Assembly: GCF_001277215.2 (NCBI RefSeq) | Contig: NZ_CP013940.1 | Span: 3,100,001 to 3,164,000, forward strand | From: Cronobacter malonaticus LMG 23826 | GTDB lineage: Bacteria; Pseudomonadota; Gammaproteobacteria; Enterobacterales; Enterobacteriaceae | Reading direction: 5' to 3' | DNA: 64,000 bases | In this document: positions 27,372 through 35,335 of the stretch, piece after piece | Numbering within the stretch: position 1 is the first letter of the stretch | How the letters are laid out: the number at the start of each line of letters is the position of its first letter | Notes under the pieces: generated by a model | The model's database searches: none | Told to the model about the DNA's origin: nothing | Seen by the model: only the letters and a program-made list of their open reading frames with translations | Position numbers and translations under genes: made by a program

Positions 27372-28400
27372 TTAACCCGTAACAGGATCTTGTAGTACCC
27401 GCAATTTCGCCAGACGGCTGGCGGTGCGCCCAATATCATCCAGCGCGACGCCATCAGTAATTTCCGCTACCGAATACGCGCTCGAAACAAATAACTTTCG
27501 CTGCTTATCATAGAGCACATCAATAAGATTAATAAACCGCTGCGCCGCCGCCGGGCTGACGCGTGAAAGCCTCGGCACGTCATCAATAAACCAGCAGGAA
27601 AAGGTTTCGCACAGCGTTAAATAATCCATGACCGCCGTCGGCGCTTCACATATTCCCGCAAAGGTGAAATGCAGTACATGTCCCGGTGGTGACGCGGCAT
27701 AAAAGGTGTGATAACCGGCCGTGACCACGAACTCACCGTGCGCCACTGCAAGCCCGAGCGCGTCACGCTGTGCAGGCGTGCCGGGCCGCAGCCACGCGCC
27801 TTCGCTGAACAGCCCGGCGTCGCTGCCCGCCTCAAGGCGGTAATCGCGCTCGCCGTTGAGGGCGAAAATCGTCATTTCACGCTCGATAAGCGCGATGGAA
27901 GGCACAAACAGCTCATGATAAAGCGGGTGTGAAAGCAGCTCGCGCGGCGAGTAGTTGGAAGTCAGGATCAGCGTGATATTCAGCGCCTGCGCCACCTCTA
28001 ACAGCTTTTTCGCAAGCATCGCATCGCCCGGATCGTGCAGGTGGAATTCGTCAAAGCAGAGCAACCGCGCGTCGCCTAACTGCGCGCGCAGCGCCTGCTC
28101 CAGCGGTTTATCCACCATGCGCTGATGCAGTTCGCGAAAGAAGTCATGAAAGTGGGCGCGCTTTTTCGCCGGGAGCGGCAGCGAGGAGAAAAAGTTATCG
28201 ACAATAAAGCTTTTGCCGCGCCCCGGCCTGCCCCAGACATACAGCCCGGCGAAGCGCGCGCGTCCCGCCAGCAGCGACGCGGCGAGGCTCTCAAGCGCGC
28301 TGATAAGCCGCGTCTGGTCTGCATCAAGGCGCAGCGCTTTTTGCTGCGCCAGCCGTTGCATGGTTTCGTGAAACGAAAAGGGGGCGGCGATCCCGGCCAT
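27372..28400 (-). CDS. ZapE/AFG1-like ATPase
   Basis: The 342-residue AAA-type P-loop protein has Walker A GRPGRGKS and Walker B LLCFDEFHLHD, with SNYSPRELL as the sensor region. These are hallmarks of the AFG1/ZapE family, in which E. coli ZapE (375 residues) acts in cell division. The typical C-terminal block YDKQRKLFVSSAY is also present. ATG 28400 was chosen because GGAG lies 9 bp upstream; a TTG eight codons earlier has no site. This gene is next to lpxP and is probably a second family member rather than zapE itself, which in E. coli lies near rplM. The role is therefore uncertain. Confidence 0.8.
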   Translation of the reverse strand: MAGIAAPFSFHETMQRLAQQKALRLDADQTRLISALESLAASLLAGRARFAGLYVWGRPGRGKSFIVDNFFSSLPLPAKKRAHFHDFFRELHQRMVDKPLEQALRAQLGDARLLCFDEFHLHDPGDAMLAKKLLEVAQALNITLILTSNYSPRELLSHPLYHELFVPSIALIEREMTIFALNGERDYRLEAGSDAGLFSEGAWLRPGTPAQRDALGLAVAHGEFVVTAGYHTFYAASPPGHVLHFTFAGICEAPTAVMDYLTLCETFSCWFIDDVPRLSRVSPAAAQRFINLIDVLYDKQRKLFVSSAYSVAEITDGVALDDIGRTASRLAKLRVLQDPVTG

Positions 28401-28494
28401 CGCGGCAGCTCCATATGTAAACAAAATGTTATTAACACATACTTAGCGTGTTTTTTCAAAAGCCGCCGCACGATCTCTCAAAGAGACGCAAAAA

Positions 28495-28519
28495 AAAGCC
28501 CCGCACTGAGCGGGGCTTT
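28495..28519 (-). terminator. Terminator of lpxP
   Basis: A perfect 10-bp stem (AAAGCCCCGC and GCGGGGCTTT, loop of 5) is followed on the minus strand by a T-run. It lies 16 bp after the lpxP stop and separates lpxP from the ATPase gene. Confidence 0.9.
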
Positions 28520-28534
28520 CTGTAAAAACGCGTA

Positions 28535-29458
28535 TCAGGTATAGAGTGACGCTTCGCCCGCCGGGCGGGTTTTGAATCGGCGGTGTATCCAGAGATACTG
28601 CTCCGGCGCGCGCAGGATTTCGCGCTCAATCACTTTGTTCATGTAGCACGCCGCGGCGGCTTCATCTTCACGCGGGTAGCCCTGCAGCTCCGGCTGGATA
28701 ATCAGCTTATAGCCGCTGGCATCGGGGTTGCGAATCATCACAATGGTCAGCATCGCCGCGTTGCTCAGGCGCGAGAGCACATACGTTCCGCGCGTGGTGG
28801 CGGCGTCGTTTACCGCAAACAGCGGCGCAAAGGTGCTGCCGCGTGGGCCGTAATCCTGGTCCGGCGCAAACCAGACCGCTTCGCCCTGCTTCAGCGCGTT
28901 GACCATGCCTTTGAGATCTTTACGGTCGATCATCGCTTTGTTAGAGCGCATACGCCCTTTGGTCTGCGCCCACTCCATCGCTTTGTTGTTGTGCGGACGG
29001 TACATCGCCATCATCGGCTTGCACAGGCCCATCACACGCCCGCCAAGCTCCAGCGACATAAAGTGCACGCCAATCACGATCACGCCACGCTGCTGCGCGC
29101 TCGCCTGATGCAAATGGTGCAACCCTTCGACGTTAAACCATTTTTTAATACGCGCGTCTGACCAGAACCAGGCCATGCCGGTTTCCAGCAGCGCCATGCC
29201 GAGCGACAGGAAGTTTTCCTGAATCAGTTGCTCTTTTTGCGGCTCGCTAAAATTCGGGAAGCAGAGTTCCAGGTTACGGCGCAGGATTTTCTCACGGCGC
29301 TTCAGGAAGCGGCGTGAATTGCGGCCGAGGAACGCGCCGAGGCGCATCAGAAGCGGGTGCGGCATCTGCACCAGCAACCACAGCAGGCCGAGACCAAACC
29401 AGGTAAACCAATAGCGCGGGTGCAGCAGCGCCCGGGAAAAAGGCATGACGTTATTCAT
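28535..29458 (-). CDS. lpxP: LpxP, palmitoleoyl acyltransferase of lipid A
   Basis: The 307-residue late acyltransferase has the HX4E catalytic motif in GVHFMSLELGGRVMGLC (His near residue 132). This stretch and APEQYLWIHRRFKTRP match E. coli LpxP better than LpxL. LpxP adds palmitoleate to Kdo2-lipid IVA at low temperature in place of laurate, keeping the outer membrane fluid. One N-terminal hydrophobic segment anchors it in the inner membrane. It is transcribed alone, with a terminator just downstream and a long AT-rich region upstream that could host cold regulation. Confidence 0.92.
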   Translation of the reverse strand: MNNVMPFSRALLHPRYWFTWFGLGLLWLLVQMPHPLLMRLGAFLGRNSRRFLKRREKILRRNLELCFPNFSEPQKEQLIQENFLSLGMALLETGMAWFWSDARIKKWFNVEGLHHLHQASAQQRGVIVIGVHFMSLELGGRVMGLCKPMMAMYRPHNNKAMEWAQTKGRMRSNKAMIDRKDLKGMVNALKQGEAVWFAPDQDYGPRGSTFAPLFAVNDAATTRGTYVLSRLSNAAMLTIVMIRNPDASGYKLIIQPELQGYPREDEAAAACYMNKVIEREILRAPEQYLWIHRRFKTRPAGEASLYT

Positions 29459-30074
29459 AAAGCCCCTCTATGCACAGAAATGTATCGCATAAAGAAGCCG
29501 TTCCGTAAGCGGTACAAACCAGACAGAAAATCATTCAGCAGGGATACAACCTTCCTGCTACGTAATAATACCGGAGAAAAAAATAAACCGGCACCGTTAA
29601 CGCGCCCGTTTTTAATTACAGTCATGTCAGAGTGTGAATAAAAAGCACGCTTTTTATCGACCCTGAAACATTCCGTCGTATTAACCGACACTTTTTGACA
29701 ACATGCGCGACACAGCGCCGTCGTTAAATCACTTAACCCGCTAATGATAACAACCTTAATTAACAGAAACTTGATCCGGCCTTCAGGTTTTTCTGCGGCT
29801 GGAATCTCGCATCGCCCTGTATTTAAAAGCCTTCTTTAACAGAATGAAGAAACACAATGCAGAAATAATCTGGCTGAATTTTCTACGGCGATGACGCTAA
29901 GCGTCAGAGTGAGGCTTTTGCGCGCGGAAAGATAGCGTAATTTTGTAAAGAATGCGATGGAATTATGGAGGAAGGTAAAAAAAAACTTTTTAGGATTATT
30001 ACTGTCGCTATTTACTTTTTAAGCGAAATATTCCTTACCGCCGGGCATTATTTCCCGGCGTCTGTTTATCATCA
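29459..30074. other. Long AT-rich intergenic region upstream of lpxP
   Basis: There are 616 bp without a convincing gene. It contains the lpxP promoter on the minus strand and the 3' flank of the small membrane gene. A hairpin with 7-bp GC arms (CGCCGGG 30039-30045, CCCGGCG 30054-30060) lies 15 bp after the small gene's stop but has no T-run. Open frames here lack ribosome sites and family resemblance. Nothing else was recognised. Confidence 0.5.
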
Positions 30075-30242
30075 TTAAAAATAGTGTTTTAAGCCGTAAA
30101 TCGCCCAGTAAATCGCCGAAGCGCCCAGATAAATCCAGCAGCCCCAGTAAGCCAGCGGCTCGCGGTCGCTTTTCGCTCTCGGCAAAAAGGCGAAAAGATA
30201 ACTGGCCGCCGCGATTAACGAAATAAAATAGAAAAACTTCAT
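30075..30242 (-). CDS. 55-residue two-helix membrane protein
   Basis: ATG 30242 follows a near-perfect Shine-Dalgarno sequence (AGGAGGGG, 4 bp away), strongly supporting translation. The product begins MKFFYFISLIAAASYLFAFL, then has a short charged loop (PRAKSDREP) and a second hydrophobic stretch rich in Trp and Tyr ending GLKHYF. Two transmembrane segments in a hairpin are predicted. I do not recognise the family. It is monocistronic, about 120 bp from the convergently placed end of the DeoR-type gene. Many such small enteric membrane proteins are stress-induced. Confidence 0.7.
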   Translation of the reverse strand: MKFFYFISLIAAASYLFAFLPRAKSDREPLAYWGCWIYLGASAIYWAIYGLKHYF

Positions 30243-30359
30243 ACTGCCCCTCCTGAAATTATCCGCATAACCGTTTTCAGACGCGCTTATTCACAGGATA
30301 GACAGCGTTAGCAGATTATGCGCGGTTTCCGTCCGGTTCGTTCTGGTGCCGCCGGCAGG

Positions 30360-31115
30360 CTACGCCCTGACAACCGTCACGCCCCGGGCTTCGAAAGGCG
30401 TGAGCAGACTCTCGGCGGTATCGCCCTCGACAACCAGCGTGTTCACCAGCGACATATCGCCAATACAAAACGCGGAAGCGGCGTTGAGCTTTTCACGCGA
30501 GGCCATCACCACCGTTTCTGCAGCGCGCGAGGCCAGCGCGCGTTTGACGCACGCCTCTTCGTAATCGCCGGTGCTGAGGCCCGCATCGGCATGCACGCCG
30601 GTGACACCCAAAAAGAACAGGTCGGCGCGCAGATGGCTCATGGCTTCGATGGCCGCCGCGCCCACCGAGACGATCGAATGTTTAAACAGCCGCCCGCCGA
30701 TCAGGATCACCTCAATGCGCAGATGCTCCACCAGCTGTAGCGCGATGCCCGGGCTGTGAGTGATCACCGTAATGGCGAGATCCGAAGGCAGACATTTCAC
30801 CAGTTCGCCGGTCGTGGTGCCGCCGTCGAGCATCACGATCTGCCCCGGTTCGATCAGCGCGGCGGCGCGGCGCGCGACCGCCCGCTTGGAGTCGATGGAG
30901 AGCTGGCTGCGCCCGGCGTAATCCGCCACGGCCGCCGAAGCGGGCAGCGCCCCGCCGTGGACGCGTTGCAGGCGGCCTTCGGCGGAGAGTTCCCGCAGAT
31001 CGCGCCGGATCGTATCTTCGGAGACGTTAAACCACTCGCTGAGCGCGCGGGACTGCACCTGCCCTTCCGCCGCCAGCTTTTCCAGAATGAGCTTCTTACG
31101 TTGTGACGTCAGCAT
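30360..31115 (-). CDS. DeoR-family transcriptional regulator
   Basis: The 251-residue protein has the DeoR/GlpR layout. The N-terminal winged helix has the signature around VQSRALSEWFNVSEDTIRRD and HGGA (about residues 18-55). The sensor domain follows, with LDGGTTTGEL, ILIGGRLF and FLGVTGVHADAGLST motifs for binding a phosphorylated sugar. ATG 31115 is preceded by AGGAAA; an earlier GTG-type start would cover the regulatory region. It is divergent from the nudK-like/DUF4406 operon, and TGCACG boxes between them are probable operators. The effector is unknown. Confidence 0.88.
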   Translation of the reverse strand: MLTSQRKKLILEKLAAEGQVQSRALSEWFNVSEDTIRRDLRELSAEGRLQRVHGGALPASAAVADYAGRSQLSIDSKRAVARRAAALIEPGQIVMLDGGTTTGELVKCLPSDLAITVITHSPGIALQLVEHLRIEVILIGGRLFKHSIVSVGAAAIEAMSHLRADLFFLGVTGVHADAGLSTGDYEEACVKRALASRAAETVVMASREKLNAASAFCIGDMSLVNTLVVEGDTAESLLTPFEARGVTVVRA

Positions 31116-31128
31116 ACCGGTTTCCTGT

Positions 31129-31171
31129 TGCACGAATTTTCTTGACCATGCACGAATATGCACGTTATGTT
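31129..31171 (+). promoter_or_regulatory. nudK-like promoter with three phased TGCACG boxes
   Basis: TGCACGAAT at 31129 and 31149 and TGCACGTTA at 31159 are direct repeats spaced 20 and 10 bp apart, so they face the same side of the helix. TTGACC (31142-31147) and TATGTT (31166-31171) form a plausible promoter with 18-bp spacing, and two boxes lie between them. Binding there would block RNA polymerase. The divergent DeoR-type protein is the obvious candidate; this is inference. Confidence 0.6.
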
Positions 31172-31198
31172 GCCAATTCTACCTGTGGAGACGTCATC

Positions 31199-31783
31199 AT
31201 GCCATCTGTTCGTGAAAAAGTACGCATAGTCGAAACGCAAACCCTGTCTGACGACTGGTATGTGCTGAAAAAATATACCTTTGATTACCAGCGCCGCGAC
31301 GGCCAGTGGCAGCGCCAGAGCCGCGAAGCCTACGACCGCGGCAACGGCGCGACGATTCTGCTCTATAACCGCGCCGAGCGCTGCGTCATTCTCACCCGCC
31401 AGTTTCGCCTGCCGGTTTTCCTCAACGGCTACGACAACTTACTGACCGAAACGGCGGCGGGCCTGCTGGATGAAGCAGAGCCAGAGACGCGTATCCGGGC
31501 CGAAGCCGAAGAAGAGACCGGCTATGTGGTCGATAACGTCGAAAAAGTGTTTGAAGCCTATATGAGCCCAGGCTCCGTCACCGAAAAACTCTATTTCTTC
31601 ATCGGCGAGTACGATCCGGCGCGGCAGCGCGGCGCGGGCGGCGGCGTCGCGGAAGAAGGCGAAGATATCGAAGTGGTAAAAATGCCCATTGATGAGGCAC
31701 TGCGCGCGGTGCGCGACGGTGAGATTGTCGATGCCAAAACCATCATGCTGCTGCAATACGCGGCGCTGAACGCGATAGTGTAA
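31199..31783 (+). CDS. NudK-like Nudix hydrolase
   Basis: The 194-residue protein is close in size and sequence to E. coli NudK (191), which hydrolyses GDP-mannose and ADP-sugars. The NGATILLYN start of the fold and the Nudix box region GLLDEAEPETRIRAEAEEETGY are visible. The box Arg-Glu pair is replaced, as in NudK itself. YMSPGSVTEKLYFFIGEY and GGGVAEEGEDIEV are also family blocks. It is cotranscribed with the DUF4406 gene 10 bp downstream and probably repressed by the divergent DeoR-type regulator. The true substrate is likely a nucleoside diphosphate sugar but is not proven. Confidence 0.85.
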   Translation: MPSVREKVRIVETQTLSDDWYVLKKYTFDYQRRDGQWQRQSREAYDRGNGATILLYNRAERCVILTRQFRLPVFLNGYDNLLTETAAGLLDEAEPETRIRAEAEEETGYVVDNVEKVFEAYMSPGSVTEKLYFFIGEYDPARQRGAGGGVAEEGEDIEVVKMPIDEALRAVRDGEIVDAKTIMLLQYAALNAIV

Positions 31784-31793
31784 GGAGAAAACC

Positions 31794-32153
31794 ATGAGCA
31801 AAATGATTCTGGTGGCAGGCCCGTGGCGCAGCGGCACCAACGGCGATGAAACCCTGATGCGCCAGAACCTGGCGCGGCTTGAGCAGGCAGCGCTCGCCCT
31901 GTTTGAGCGCGGCCACGTGCCGGTGATTGGCGAATGGCTTGCACTGCCGCTCGCCCAGGCTGCGGGCAGCGAAAAACCGGGCGATGCGATAAGCGAGCGT
32001 TTTTTATACCCGGTGGCGCACCGTCTGGTGGCGAAATGCGACGCGGTGCTGCGCCTGCCGGGCGCGTCCTCCGGGGCCGATCGCGATGTGGAGATCGCCC
32101 GCGAGCACGGGCTTGAGGTTTACTTTTCGCTGGCGGACGTACCGCAGGGATAA
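31794..32153 (+). CDS. DUF4406 protein (nucleoside deoxyribosyltransferase-like fold)
   Basis: The 119-residue protein opens MSKMILVAGPWRSGTNGDE, a beta strand and glycine-rich turn of the Rossmann-like nucleoside 2-deoxyribosyltransferase superfamily. GHVPVIGEW and CDAVLRLPGASSGADRDVEI fit the family's second half, the last segment resembling the nucleotide-binding loop. Family members cleave or bind nucleosides and nucleotides. With the NudK-like hydrolase upstream (10-bp gap) a shared nucleotide-sugar or ADP-ribose pathway is plausible. Two more TGCACG boxes start one base after its stop codon. Confidence 0.72.
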   Translation: MSKMILVAGPWRSGTNGDETLMRQNLARLEQAALALFERGHVPVIGEWLALPLAQAAGSEKPGDAISERFLYPVAHRLVAKCDAVLRLPGASSGADRDVEIAREHGLEVYFSLADVPQG

Positions 32154-32172
32154 TGCACGATATTGCACGTCT
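32154..32172 (+). promoter_or_regulatory. Two further TGCACG boxes downstream of the DUF4406 gene
   Basis: TGCACGATA at 32154 and TGCACGTCT at 32164 repeat the upstream box motif with the same 10-bp spacing. They lie immediately after the operon. Such outlying operators can serve repression by DNA looping; chance recurrence with exact phasing seems unlikely. Confidence 0.5.
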
Positions 32173-32211
32173 GACACCGCAACCGGGCAAAAACCGGCAG
32201 CGGTGTCAGCG

Positions 32212-33429
32212 TTAAATGATCCGGTCGCCCCACTCCACCGCGTCGAGAAAGAGTTTTGTCACCTGCGCTTCGTTCAGATTGAGCTGCTTCATGCCCTGCG
32301 CCACGCCCTGCCAGTGGTTCTGCTCATAGCCTTCATAGAGATTCAGTAACGCGCCGAGCGTGCCGCCACGGTTTAAGAGCGCCTCGCGCACGATGGCCGG
32401 TACGGTGATCTGCTCAATCAGCACTGCCATCGGCACGCTGAGGATAATATCCAGCCGCGAGAACAGCCCCGCGATAAAGGCGTCATTTTCATTAATCTCC
32501 GCGCCGGTATGCGCCACCGCCATTTCACAGAATCGTCCGCAGGCGAGGCTGTAATTAAACAGCTCCGTCACCGCCGGTTCGCTGCTATGGGTGACCGCAA
32601 GGATAGCGATAAAACGGCGCAGCTCGCTTAAGCCTAAGAAATAGAGAATATTGCGAAACGGCAGCACATCCGCGTTAGCGTGATGATTAATCTTATATTT
32701 GATGTTATTGACGTAGCGCATCAGCTTATAGGTAATCGCCACATCACGGCTGATAAGCTCTTCTATTTTGCGCATATCCGGGTCAGCCGAGACCACTTCA
32801 TTCAGCAGTTGCAGAATAAACATCTGCTGCTCCGGCAGTTTTCGGGTTTTAATCATTTCCGGCTCGCCATAAAAATAGCCCTGGAAACGCTGGAAACCCA
32901 TCTCCTTGTAGAGGGTAAACTGCTCGCGTGTTTCGACTTTTTCCGCCAGTAATTTCCGCTGGCTGATATTATTGGCGCGAATAAACGCGGCAATTTCCTG
33001 CGGCGTTAACGCCTGAATATCGAACTTAATAACCGTGACATAGGGCAGGAAATTCGCCCAGGCGTCGCTGAGGCGAAAGTTATCCAGCGCGAAGCGGAAC
33101 CCTTTGTAGTACATCTCCCGCACCATTTTTAACAGCTCGGGTTCCGGGGCCGCATTCTGGTGAATTTCAATGACGACTTTTTCTGCCGGCAGCGTTTGCG
33201 CCAGGCCATTGACGATCATCTCATGCGGAAAATTAATATAAGACGTATGTTGCCCCACCAGACGTTGCAGCGGCGTGACAAGAAACTGCTCCGCCAGCAG
33301 ATGGTTGGTGGCGTATTCTTCCGTCACCAGCGGAAACGTATTGGTCAATCCATTGCGATAAAGCAGCTCATACGCGACAGTATTTAGCGCGGCGTCAAAG
33401 ATGGGCTGCCTGGCGATAAAGGAATACAT
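32212..33429 (-). CDS. EAL-HDOD signalling protein (YuxH-like)
   Basis: The 405-residue protein has an N-terminal EAL-like domain (about residues 1-200, MYSFIARQPIFDAALNTVAY then ELLYR in place of EAL) and a C-terminal HDOD domain (about 205-400, MRYVNNIKYKINHHANADVL). The EAL core looks degenerate: IEIHQN and LDNFRLSD occur where metal-binding residues lie, so phosphodiesterase activity is doubtful. YuxH-type proteins bind or sense rather than cleave cyclic di-GMP. ATG 33429 follows GGAGGTGA, an excellent site; 26 extra codons upstream are not needed. It is a single gene between unrelated neighbours. Confidence 0.82.
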   Translation of the reverse strand: MYSFIARQPIFDAALNTVAYELLYRNGLTNTFPLVTEEYATNHLLAEQFLVTPLQRLVGQHTSYINFPHEMIVNGLAQTLPAEKVVIEIHQNAAPEPELLKMVREMYYKGFRFALDNFRLSDAWANFLPYVTVIKFDIQALTPQEIAAFIRANNISQRKLLAEKVETREQFTLYKEMGFQRFQGYFYGEPEMIKTRKLPEQQMFILQLLNEVVSADPDMRKIEELISRDVAITYKLMRYVNNIKYKINHHANADVLPFRNILYFLGLSELRRFIAILAVTHSSEPAVTELFNYSLACGRFCEMAVAHTGAEINENDAFIAGLFSRLDIILSVPMAVLIEQITVPAIVREALLNRGGTLGALLNLYEGYEQNHWQGVAQGMKQLNLNEAQVTKLFLDAVEWGDRII

Positions 33430-33732
33430 ATTCACCTCCAGTCTGGTATTTACGTAGCATCCCTGGCGAAAACGCAGTTTACGCTGAACCTCACGGCACG
33501 CAGACATTTTTAGCGCGGATTTTATGAGAAATTATGATGATGGTTAAGTTTTATCTTATTCAGAGATTCTGGTCAGCGCAGTGAGCGGCAGATATCGCCG
33601 CTTTTTCATGCAGAGTGCGGAAATAATCGGTTAATTTCGCTACGATCTTTTTAAGCAGTAATAAACTTTTATTTTGCTTTCATAAAAAAAAGCGCTTGCG
33701 AACCCGCAAAATTTAAGGGGGTTGATCCCGGC

Positions 33733-34212
33733 CTACAATCCCATCCGAAAGCACATCGCCCAGAGCATGTAGATACCGCCCGTGAGAAGAAGCACCCGGT
33801 AGCCCCAGACGACAGCGGACTGATGGCGCAAAAACGCGCGCAGCGGCTGGCGATGCAGATTCGCCGCGTTATATTTTTCATGAAAGCCGGCCATTTTGGC
33901 GACACCTCGCTCCACCAGCGCCGCGAAAAAATTAACCATTAACATCACAATCACCGCCATATAGCCTTTGATAAACCATAGCCCCGCGGTGCGATATTCA
34001 GCCGGCAAAAAATGGCCCGATTTTTTTAACTGAATGGCGGCGATACTGAGCGCCACATGGACGCCGAGCAGAATAAGAAAGTGCTTACTCACCGTTTTAA
34101 ACGGCTTTCTGAGCGTCACAAACCAGAAATACGCCAGCAGCATCGCCGACGATATCAGCCACAGGAGAAGATTCCCTGCCATCGATATTGTCCCTGTTTC
34201 ACCGTAATTCAT
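33733..34212 (-). CDS. Uncharacterised membrane protein, four helices
   Basis: The 159-residue protein has about four hydrophobic segments (roughly 12-32, 43-62, 80-100 and 138-156). A conserved-looking basic cytoplasmic region, RQPLRAFLRHQSAVV, precedes the last helix. The ATG at 34212 has GAAGGTAG just upstream. I do not recognise the family. Low similarity to neighbours in codon use is not apparent. It is surrounded by AT-rich intergenic DNA on both sides, so it is probably monocistronic. Confidence 0.65.
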   Translation of the reverse strand: MNYGETGTISMAGNLLLWLISSAMLLAYFWFVTLRKPFKTVSKHFLILLGVHVALSIAAIQLKKSGHFLPAEYRTAGLWFIKGYMAVIVMLMVNFFAALVERGVAKMAGFHEKYNAANLHRQPLRAFLRHQSAVVWGYRVLLLTGGIYMLWAMCFRMGL

Positions 34213-34280
34213 CTGTCTACCTTCGCATATTCACCGCCTGATGTCATGGAAGCGTAAGATCAATCACTCCACGGCGACTC

Positions 34281-34433
34281 ATGAGAAAAAATGTTTTCGG
34301 TCGTTTAAATATAAGCAAATGTGATTATTCAGAGTCCTCACTCTCCCGGGATAAAAAAGAGCGAGTCATCGTCAGCGTGCGGCATAGCGTTTATGAGGAG
34401 TTCTATACGCCTCTTTATTACTATCCCATTTAA
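34281..34433 (+). CDS. Possible 50-residue basic protein
   Basis: The frame runs from ATG 34281 to TAA 34431. The product begins MRKNVFGRLNISKCDYSE and ends YTPLYYYPI; it is soluble and rich in Arg, Ser and Tyr. No good ribosome site precedes the ATG and no family is recognised. It lies in AT-rich DNA where chance frames of this size are common, so it is offered only as a possibility. Confidence 0.25.
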   Translation: MRKNVFGRLNISKCDYSESSLSRDKKERVIVSVRHSVYEEFYTPLYYYPI

Positions 34434-34711
34434 AACAATGCTTTACCAGCAACGATTATCATCGCGCTAATCATTTCATTCTTTATTATCTTTCTGTTTC
34501 TGTTATAGCCACTCGCATTTACTTACCCATAATTTTTAAAACTTTACAAAGCTGATAAACCTTTAAACTTTAATTTATCTTATAGGATTTTCCTGAAGCA
34601 TAAATATCGCCGAAGAGTGCTACTTATTAATTTCGTCGTAACGAGTCCACGGAAAATGCCTTTACCGGCAGTCAATATTCGGCTCGTTGGATCCCTCATG
34701 GAGACAGCATT
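34434..34711. promoter_or_regulatory. AT-rich region upstream of the carbonic anhydrase operon
   Basis: No gene was found in about 280 bp of AT-rich DNA. It should contain the promoter of the carbonic anhydrase-SulP pair. Several A/T-rich hexamers resemble -10 elements, but no single promoter can be chosen by eye. Confidence 0.45.
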
Positions 34712-35335
34712 TTGACCACCTTAAAACCTCTTCTGGCCAAAAACCGTAGCTGGGCGCAACAGCGTCTTCAACGGGACCCGGATTACTTTGGCAAACATAT
34801 CGACCAGCAGCAGCCGCACTCGCTCTGGATTGGCTGCTCCGACAGCCGCGTTCCGGCGGAAGTGCTGACCGGCTCCCACCCTGGCGAACTGTTCGTGCAC
34901 CGCAATATCGCCAATATGATTGACCCCGACGACGACAATTTTATGAGCGTGCTGCAATACGCGCTCCATTACCTGAAGGTGAAACGCATCGTGGTGTGCG
35001 GCCATTACGGCTGCGGCGGCGTGCAGGCGGCGCTGACGCTGCCGCAGATGTCGCTCGCGCAGGAGTCCTCATCGCTCGCGCGGCGCATCAGCCACCTGCG
35101 CGAGGCGCTCTCAGCGCACATCGCCGGACGCGTCGCGTCGCCGCCGGATGCGCAAACCCTTAATCAACTGGTGGAAGCCAACGTCATCGCGCAGTTTAAC
35201 CGTCTGGTGCAGACCCGCACGGTGCGCAATATCTGGCGCAGCGGCCAGGAGCTGAATGTTTACGGCTGCGTCTATGACCTGGCGTCCGGCCATCTTGAAA
35301 TGCTGACGGAACAAACCGGGGAGGAAGCCGTATGA
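34712..35335 (+). CDS. Beta-class carbonic anhydrase
   Basis: The 207-residue zinc enzyme interconverts CO2 and bicarbonate. The catalytic dyad and zinc ligands are present: Cys42, Asp44 and Arg46 in WIGCSDSRVPAE, and His98 and Cys101 in CGHYGCGG. Translation seems to start at TTG 34712 with GGAG 8 bp upstream, since no ATG fits the conserved N-terminus MTTLKPLL. The next gene, a SulP transporter, overlaps its stop (ATGA). The two should supply bicarbonate: transporter plus hydration enzyme. E. coli Can and CynT are family relatives; which one this corresponds to is uncertain. Confidence 0.92.
   Translation: MTTLKPLLAKNRSWAQQRLQRDPDYFGKHIDQQQPHSLWIGCSDSRVPAEVLTGSHPGELFVHRNIANMIDPDDDNFMSVLQYALHYLKVKRIVVCGHYGCGGVQAALTLPQMSLAQESSSLARRISHLREALSAHIAGRVASPPDAQTLNQLVEANVIAQFNRLVQTRTVRNIWRSGQELNVYGCVYDLASGHLEMLTEQTGEEAV

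Noticed and set aside
34281-34433. Small open frame treated as a sure gene
   Set aside because: No ribosome site and AT-rich context; retained only as a low-confidence feature.
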